From positions 1,017,001 to 1,081,000 of the forward strand of contig JAOTOL010001466.1 of NCBI GenBank assembly GCA_034440575.1: DNA of 64,000 bases, read 5' to 3'. The translations under genes were made by a program, and so were the position numbers. Below are positions 59,201 through 64,000 of this stretch, piece after piece. The DNA is from Imbricaverruca yamaguchii (lineage: Eukaryota > Arthropoda > Thecostraca > Neoverrucidae). The notes below the pieces were generated by a model. The model was given only the letters and a program-made list of their open reading frames with translations, had not been told where the DNA came from and did not search any database. Positions within the stretch are counted from its first letter, which is position 1; each line of letters starts with the position of its first letter.

Positions 59201-62200
59201 CCAGCACCGGTTGGTTATACTGGTCCGATGGCATCACGAGCAAGGGCGAAGCCCAAATGATTCTACTCCCAACTATATGGTACAAAATGTCTTCTGAGCG
59301 GCCCAGCCATACCTTTGAAAAGGTGACACCTTTTTCGTTGCAGTGTTCCGCATCCTAATTTTGAACTCCATGAGTTGGGCCCTTTTAATTTCGAGGTTTT
59401 GATACTTTATACCAATATTGTTCACGTAGCCCTTTTATTGTATTGAAATAAAGGTCCACAGCAGCATTTCTGCTGGTGTGCAACTTTCAAAAGGATTTTC
59501 ACCTCTGACACATCAGTTCAGTAGTGATTTAGTTTTCCTGGGTGCCGTATGGCCGACACAGTCGATGAACCCATTTGGCCCAAATGATACATCAATCAAC
59601 CTAGTTTTCACCCTAAGCCAGATCCGCCGTTTTTTTATTTGTTTCACAATTCCATTGCAATATTTCTCCAGAAATTATCTCAGTCTGTGTTGAAAGACAT
59701 CGATTTGCGGCGGCATTCCTGCGTATGGACAGCATACCGTGCACCTCGCATCTCAACCGGCACTCGCCAGCGATCCTCGGTAGTCAAGGAATACCTTTGG
59801 GCAGACGTATCGAATCCGAAATTATTTGCTCCGCATACATGCTTTATTGTACGTGGCCCGTATAAACACTCAAGGCGATACTCCTATGACTGAAAGACAA
59901 GGGAGATTTCATCGCACTGCGCCTTTAGCACTTGATTTCGCTCGTCCAGTACTCGTATGGGCGCCGTGTGTGCTGGTTCATTCATGTTTGTTACACAGTC
60001 TGCTGCTGCGATGGCTCACTGACACGAGCGAGGGTGATCAGCAGTGGAAACATGGACTCTGACTTGAGGCGATAGCACAGTCGTGGGCTCGGTGCCTCAC
60101 AGTCGGCCGTAAGGGTTGGGTGGTGACCGCCTGTCCTGACCCGGCCGTCAGATCTCGGCGGCAGCCCGTCTGCCCACCGTCTACCTGGTGGACAGCGGCG
60201 GCGGCTTCCTGCCGCTGCAGAGCGAGCTGTTCCCCGACAAGCAGCACGGCGGCCGCTGCTTCCGCAACCAGGCGGTGCTGTCCGCCGACGGTGTGGCGCA
60301 GATCGCCGTCGTCTGCGGCAGCTGCACCGCCGGAGGTAGCTGCCAGCTGGCGCCGGCCACCGCCACGTCACACCCCAGCTGTTGCTGAGCCGTGTTGTGT
60401 TTCGGCAAACGAGCGCCTTCAGCCACACTGAGAAGACGCCTGGTGTCTGATTCAAGTCGTGCTAAACGCTCCGCTGTCCCGTTTCTCAGTTGTGTCCATC
60501 TGCGCCTGTCATGTTCTATCTGCGTTAGTCTAATGACCTGTTTCGTTGACGGTCGCGGTAGCTGCACTGTCAATGGTCGTCCTGAAGCGCCGTAGTCGTG
60601 TCGACCTTGTTGGTGCCGGAGGCCGACCGAAACGGCAGCTGCAACACTTCGTTTGAACTTACTAGCTGCTACTGTATCACTTGGCTGGGTCGTATCCATC
60701 CCAGTCGTGACGCATTCAGATGAGATGCACTGTCGAGCTCAACATGGCCCCGCTGAACGTGCCGCAGGTGCGTACACGCCGACCATGTCCGACGAGGCGG
60801 TCATGGTGGACAAGATCGGCACTATGTTCCTGGGCGGACCACCGCTGGTGCGGGCCGCTCTCGGCGAGCAGGTCACCGAGGAGGAGCTCGGTCAGTGGTC
60901 GCCGGTTGGCGCGCGCCAGTGCTGGTTGACATGAGGAAATGTGTGGTTGTGCGACCGTGTGTTAGTCCCACAAGGCCGTCGAGATCAATTCCTGTCCGTT
61001 CCGGACTTGGGGAATAGTTTATTTTAGCCAACTTTGTGCATGCTCTTCCATTATTAGCCGTCCTGTGCCGTCGTCCAGATTGCATCATGTCGTATATCTG
61101 AATGTGTTTGAAGTATTGCTCGTCTACATTCGATGCATCTGAATAGCGAGTAATGCCCACTCACACGTTCAAGTGAACCATTCGGCTTGCTTAAGTCTCA
61201 GACTAACGTCCGCCGCTTGGTGCATGTTATGTCGCACCCTTGGTGGTGAAATGATCGGCTTGTCCCTGAATGCAATGCCACTGTCTGTGGATACCTTAGT
61301 CTTAGATACCTCAGTCTTAGGCGCTGTAGATACCTTGGTCTTATTCCAGAAGGCGTCGCCACTGGTCGTTGTTTGGTGTTACAGTGGCCGCACTATCTCC
61401 TGGTGGTACCACCGGGTTGTTTTACAACTCGTTTGACTGCCGGGTCGTATAGCGTCGCAAACATCTCACGTCCGTTTGTCGCGGATGGACTCGGTAATCC
61501 CGCCGGTTGTGTGATTCAAGCCCACGATCTCACGGTCACTTCCTACCGACTGAACTACGCCGGCCCCCGGCCGCATTGTCTCCGCAGGTGGCGCAACTGT
61601 CCACTGCTCAGTGTCAGGCTGCTGCGACATGTTCGCCGCGAACGAGGAGGAGGCGTTCAGCACGACACGCGACGTCATCGATTCTCTGAACTTGCCGCCC
61701 ACCGTCGAATGTCCGCACGAGCCGCCGCTGCTGTCGCCTGCCGGACTTGACGGTGAGTAGTGCTTACTTAGCATGTCTTCAGCAGACCGTCGTGGGGCAG
61801 TATTAGCATTGCCGGCGCTAGCAGACCTCGTGAATGTCGATTTGTTGGTGAATTATTTCGCATGACGGTGGTCCGTAATATAAGTACTGTCATTGTAAGT
61901 TGACCATTACAGTTGTTTTCCCGTCATTTCGTTCCATAAAATTGAGTTCAGTGTGTGCAAAATGTAGCTCGTTCCGCAAAATGGCCTAGATTGGTACGTA
62001 CGGTTTCAGTGCTGTCCGGACAGGATCTTCTGAGCCGAGATGAGGTCAGATTCGTTCTGGGGGCGCTGCTGGACGGCAGCAGGTTCAGAGAGTTCAAGCC
62101 GACCTATGGCAAGCACGTGATCACAGGCTTCGGAAAACTGAACGGGTGCGTTGTGGTGTGTCGGATGCGGTGCTGAATGGCTTTGTTTGGTGCATGTCGG

Positions 62201-63285
62201 ACCAGCCAAGTTTCGCGGTCTTCTCTTGTGTGTGGGAGAAGAAGCTCCCTGTCTCTGCACTACCCTGGGGATGCCGTAATAGCATCGAGGACCTCGTGGG
62301 TGGAGGGAGGGACGCAGCCTTGTGCGATACAGATCACCGTAAGAACTGAACTGATGTGGAGGCCGAGCTTCAAGACTGTTGAACTATTATAATGTTACAG
62401 AGCCGTTGCAGTGCTCGGTCGTGGTCTGGCCACTTTTGTGTGAAAGCAGCATCATTTTGGAGGAGTGCTCTGCGCTTATGACCACCTCACCACTTTGTGG
62501 TGTGACACTAGGGTAGCGAAATTCAGTTTCAGTTGGGCATCATGTGTGAAGTCGGATCTTTGAAGTTTTCCATCAAGGGCATAAATGAACATCAAATTTC
62601 ACATGCTCCATTTCAGTACAATTAAGCATAACTTGATGAATACTTGGTTTCCAGCAAAATTGTACAGCTATGGAAATGAAAGCAAGTAATGCTGTGTGTA
62701 CTTCACTGATATACTTATATGATGTGGACCATGGACCAGATAAGGATGGAAATAGGTGCGCTTACATTAGATGCAAATATTTGTACCGTTAGGTGTCGAT
62801 TTGTACCAACATGTTCCAATTCAGACGCATTGAGTGATACCGCCGTGGCAAGACTTTGTTTATTGCGTAACTCACGACGCACTTTATCCACGATCACGGC
62901 TAATGGCGCCGCCCACACTGTTTGGCCGGTGGGCCGCGGGATTGGGAAGTGTCCCGAGCGATGCGAGTGAGCACAGGCGCCGACCGCCTGACACCGTGAG
63001 CGCTCGCTCCTCGCCTGCGCGACACGAGTGGTGGTGGTGGTGATTATTGGTTTTATGACACGTCGACCGTTGAGTTATATAGCGTCGCTCGCCTGTACAA
63101 CACGCCGCCGCGTGCGTGTTGTGCGACTAACCGGCCGGTCTGTCCTCCCAGCCGGCTGGTCGGAGTGGTGGCCAACCACGGGGCCGTGACGTCACGAGAC
63201 GCGCTCAAAATGGCGCACCTGGTGCAGCTGTGCGACCAGCGACGAGTGCCGCTGCTGTTCCTGCAGAACTCGCCGGCCGACACCG
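56047..63285 (+). CDS. MCCC2: Methylcrotonoyl-CoA carboxylase beta-chain-like carboxyltransferase (5' part of gene, 8 exons)
   Basis: MCC carboxylates 3-methylcrotonyl-CoA in mitochondrial leucine breakdown; the beta chain is the carboxyltransferase. Exons are 56047-56275, 58614-58778, 59054-59163, 60152-60335, 60768-60890, 61588-61752, 62010-62145 and 63152-63285. All junction phases agree, giving 415 codons plus one base; the family is about 560, so further exons lie beyond the window. Family motifs in order are GGEKAR, the ATVKGG-type block ([14 protein letters not shown]), [44 protein letters not shown] and VPLLFLQN. After FLQN the usual ITGFMVG is replaced by SPADT, and the preceding block reads [17 protein letters not shown] where MCCC2 has NNG-x-LFSESA. 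It could be orthologous MCCC2 or a divergent paralogue with another acyl-CoA substrate. Propionyl-CoA carboxylase beta fits less well. Confidence 0.9.
57180..57300 (-). mobile_element. CR1-like LINE tail relic in MCCC2-like intron 1
   Basis: In reverse complement it reads AACCCAGATGGGCTTCTGTG, then GCTCTTATTAGGCCCTAGCA and ends CTTTATGACTTTACAACCTT. A sister copy lies at 27.33-27.42 kb (AACCAGATGGCCAATGTGGC and CTCTTATTAAGTCTCAACAC). Only the 3' tail is present. Confidence 0.55.
58614..58778 (+). CDS. MCCC2: MCCC2-like exon 2
   Basis: It encodes [20 protein letters not shown] and on through LVDSG to the first GG loop (VPYGGAVCG). The acceptor is CTCCCCAG and the donor TGTG|GTATGG. Arg-Ile before LVDSG matches the conserved (E/D)RI-x-x-L(I/V)D block. 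Confidence 0.93.
59054..59163 (+). CDS. MCCC2: MCCC2-like exon 3
   Basis: It encodes [20 protein letters not shown] then [17 protein letters not shown]. The TVKGG(A/T)Y(F/Y)P segment is diagnostic for the MCC beta group. Phase 0 end, donor CAG|GTGAGC. Confidence 0.94.
60152..60335 (+). CDS. MCCC2: MCCC2-like exon 4: first oxyanion-type Gly loop
   Basis: It contains [20 protein letters not shown], the F-x-NQA block and [14 protein letters not shown]. The CTAGGAY loop binds the acyl-CoA carbonyl in this family. The acceptor is CCGTCAG and the donor GGAG|GTAGCT, phase 1. Confidence 0.95.
60768..60890 (+). CDS. MCCC2: MCCC2-like exon 5
   Basis: It reads [20 protein letters not shown] and [20 protein letters not shown]. 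The GT-x-FL(A/G)GPPLV motif and the E-E-LG end are family hallmarks. Phase 1 on both sides. Confidence 0.95.
61440..61578 (-). mobile_element. tRNA-derived SINE, family B (MCCC2-like intron 5)
   Basis: The minus-strand head CGTAGTTCAGTCGGTAGGAA looks like a tRNA A box, and GGGCTTGAATCACACAACCG covers a decayed B box. Then come GGGATTACCGAGTCC and the tail GCGACGCTATACGACCCGGC. The body matches the 43.87-kb copy; the tail recurs at 63.05-63.10 kb. It sits directly upstream of the exon 6 acceptor. Confidence 0.7.
61588..61752 (+). CDS. MCCC2: MCCC2-like exon 6
   Basis: It starts [20 protein letters not shown], corresponding to the family GGA-x-(V/L)HC-x-x-SGV-D block. It has Cys-Cys where MCCC2 has a VS pair, and the acidic/His helix is divergent. 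It ends [11 protein letters not shown], phase 1, with donor GACG|GTGAGT. Confidence 0.9.
62010..62145 (+). CDS. MCCC2: MCCC2-like exon 7
   Basis: It encodes [20 protein letters not shown] and [20 protein letters not shown]. It aligns to the family block (D)VRE-x-IARI-x-DGS-F-EFK followed by YG-x-x-L-x-TGFA. Phase 2 end, donor AACGG|GTGCGT. Confidence 0.9.
62862..62978 (-). mobile_element. SINE family A, 5'-truncated copy (MCCC2-like intron 7)
   Basis: The minus strand shows GGACACTTCCCAATCCCGCG, then CCAAACAGTGTGGGCGGCGC and CATTAGCCGTGATCGTGGAT. It matches the body of the 49.8-kb and 14.8-kb elements. The tRNA-like head is missing or unrecognisable. Confidence 0.7.
63152..63285 (+). CDS. 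MCCC2: MCCC2-like exon 8 (last seen in window)
   Basis: It encodes [20 protein letters not shown] and [19 protein letters not shown], then SPADT. The final residues depart from the ITGFMVG expected after FLQN. The donor is ACCG|GTGAGG. No further exon of the family (for example an EGIAKDGAK or GGSYGAGNY block) is visible up to 64,000. Confidence 0.9.
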
Positions 63286-63297
63286 GTGAGGCGGCTC

Positions 63298-63412
63298 TCG
63301 CTGTGGAGGCGACTGTATGCGCTCATCAGGCTTGGAGGCGACTGTATGCGCTATCAGGCTTGGCACTCCTCAGGCTTGAGGCGACTGTATGCGCTCATCA
63401 GGCTGGCTACCC
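63298..63412. repeat. Short tandem array GAGGCGACTGTATGCGCTCATC
   Basis: Three units of roughly 32-45 bp share GGAGGCGACTGTATGCGCT and CATCAGGCTTG. It begins about 10 bp after the exon 8 donor of the MCCC2-like gene. Confidence 0.75.
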
Positions 63413-63779
63413 TAAGACTATGTGTCTGGCAGCCAAGGCCTGTAGGGTCGAAGCGCCCTAAAGCCCAAATAACTAACCAATGCCTGTAGCCGCACGTTCA
63501 CCCAATGAGCATGCTGCTTTTCTACGTTTGTGGTTTGTGAGGAATTCGTTGCGAGTTTTCCCTGGCTGTTGGGCTGTTGCGTAATGCGTAATAAGCTCTA
63601 ACTAAAAACTCTAGTCGAGTCAGGAGGTAAATCGTTACGTAAGATTGACAGTGAATATAAGATATGTGATGAATGGCTCAATAAGATGAACAGTTAAGAT
63701 TAACTATTACGGAGGTCCGCCTGTGGTGGGAGTATGGGGATGCATGAGTTGTCTCGTGTGGCCTCCCACACGCAACAAC

Positions 63780-64000
63780 TCACGCATCCTCCGCTGTGAT
63801 GTGCATGAGGTGCGCGTTTGATGATGACGGTGCACGTGTGATGTGTGATGTGTCACATGTGCGGCGTCGTGGACGAGGTGTATCGTCCGGTGGATGACAC
63901 CGTGCGATGTGTCGCACGTGCAGTGGCATGGACGAAGTGTGGCGTCTGCTGATGAGTGGCGCCATGTGATGTGCCACGTGTGCTGCGATGTGAACGAAAA
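63780..64000. repeat. About 60-bp tandem repeat at right edge
   Basis: Three to four diverged units are seen, with anchor GATGTGTCACATGTGC / GATGTGTCGCACGTGC / GATGTGCCACGTGTGC. They are followed by GGACGAGGTGT / GGACGAAGTGT. Units contain CACGTG or CACATG E-box palindromes. The array may continue outside the window. Confidence 0.65.

Overview
This is eukaryotic nuclear DNA: split genes with GT-AG introns, SINEs, LINE fragments, minisatellites and long non-coding stretches. LSM3, a pyruvate dehydrogenase E3-binding protein (PDHX) and a methylcrotonoyl-CoA carboxylase beta-like subunit indicate an animal. Scattered TTAGGTTAGG-like strings and the repeat types suggest an arthropod, perhaps a non-insect such as a crustacean or chelicerate. 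That placement is inference. There is no prokaryotic, CRISPR or recognisable viral gene content.

Three genes can be built with confidence because every splice junction keeps frame. LSM3 (minus strand, 36,795-38,723) has three exons and encodes 101 residues. PDHX (minus strand, 42,783-55,523) has nine exons summing to 1,470 nt, encoding 489 residues. The MCCC2-like gene (plus strand, from 56,047, running off the right edge) has eight exons here, encoding 415 complete codons. PDHX and MCCC2-like are head to head, with 523 bp between their ATGs. That gap carries clustered CCAAT boxes, so it is a good candidate bidirectional promoter for two mitochondrial acyl-CoA enzymes.

The left 36 kb holds mostly repeats. 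They are a 68-bp-unit array whose units carry CTCF-like motifs (2.1-3.7 kb), a foldback element (about 0.57-1.85 kb), two inverted copies of an 850-bp repeat (5.4 and 23.6 kb), LINE fragments (2.7, 7.1, 16.9 and 21.2 kb) and SINEs. It also has CpG-rich islands that look like unannotated exons. One is a signal-peptide first exon at 11.8 kb. Another set is a possible plus-strand gene ending at 30.3 kb (exons at 26.6, 29.2 and 30.2 kb, all phase 1). These are low-confidence.

The most unusual structural theme is minisatellites whose units contain splice-site consensus. The 11.9-12.7 kb array repeats pyrimidine tract-ACAG|GTGGGT. The 43.1-43.7 kb array repeats CAG|GTAAGG about 20 times. The 46.7-47.1 kb array repeats a GTGAGTCT-type donor. 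PDHX introns 5, 6, 7 and 8 and its 3' flank each carry a different tandem repeat. All three firm genes shift from moderate to extreme GC3 from 5' to 3' exons.
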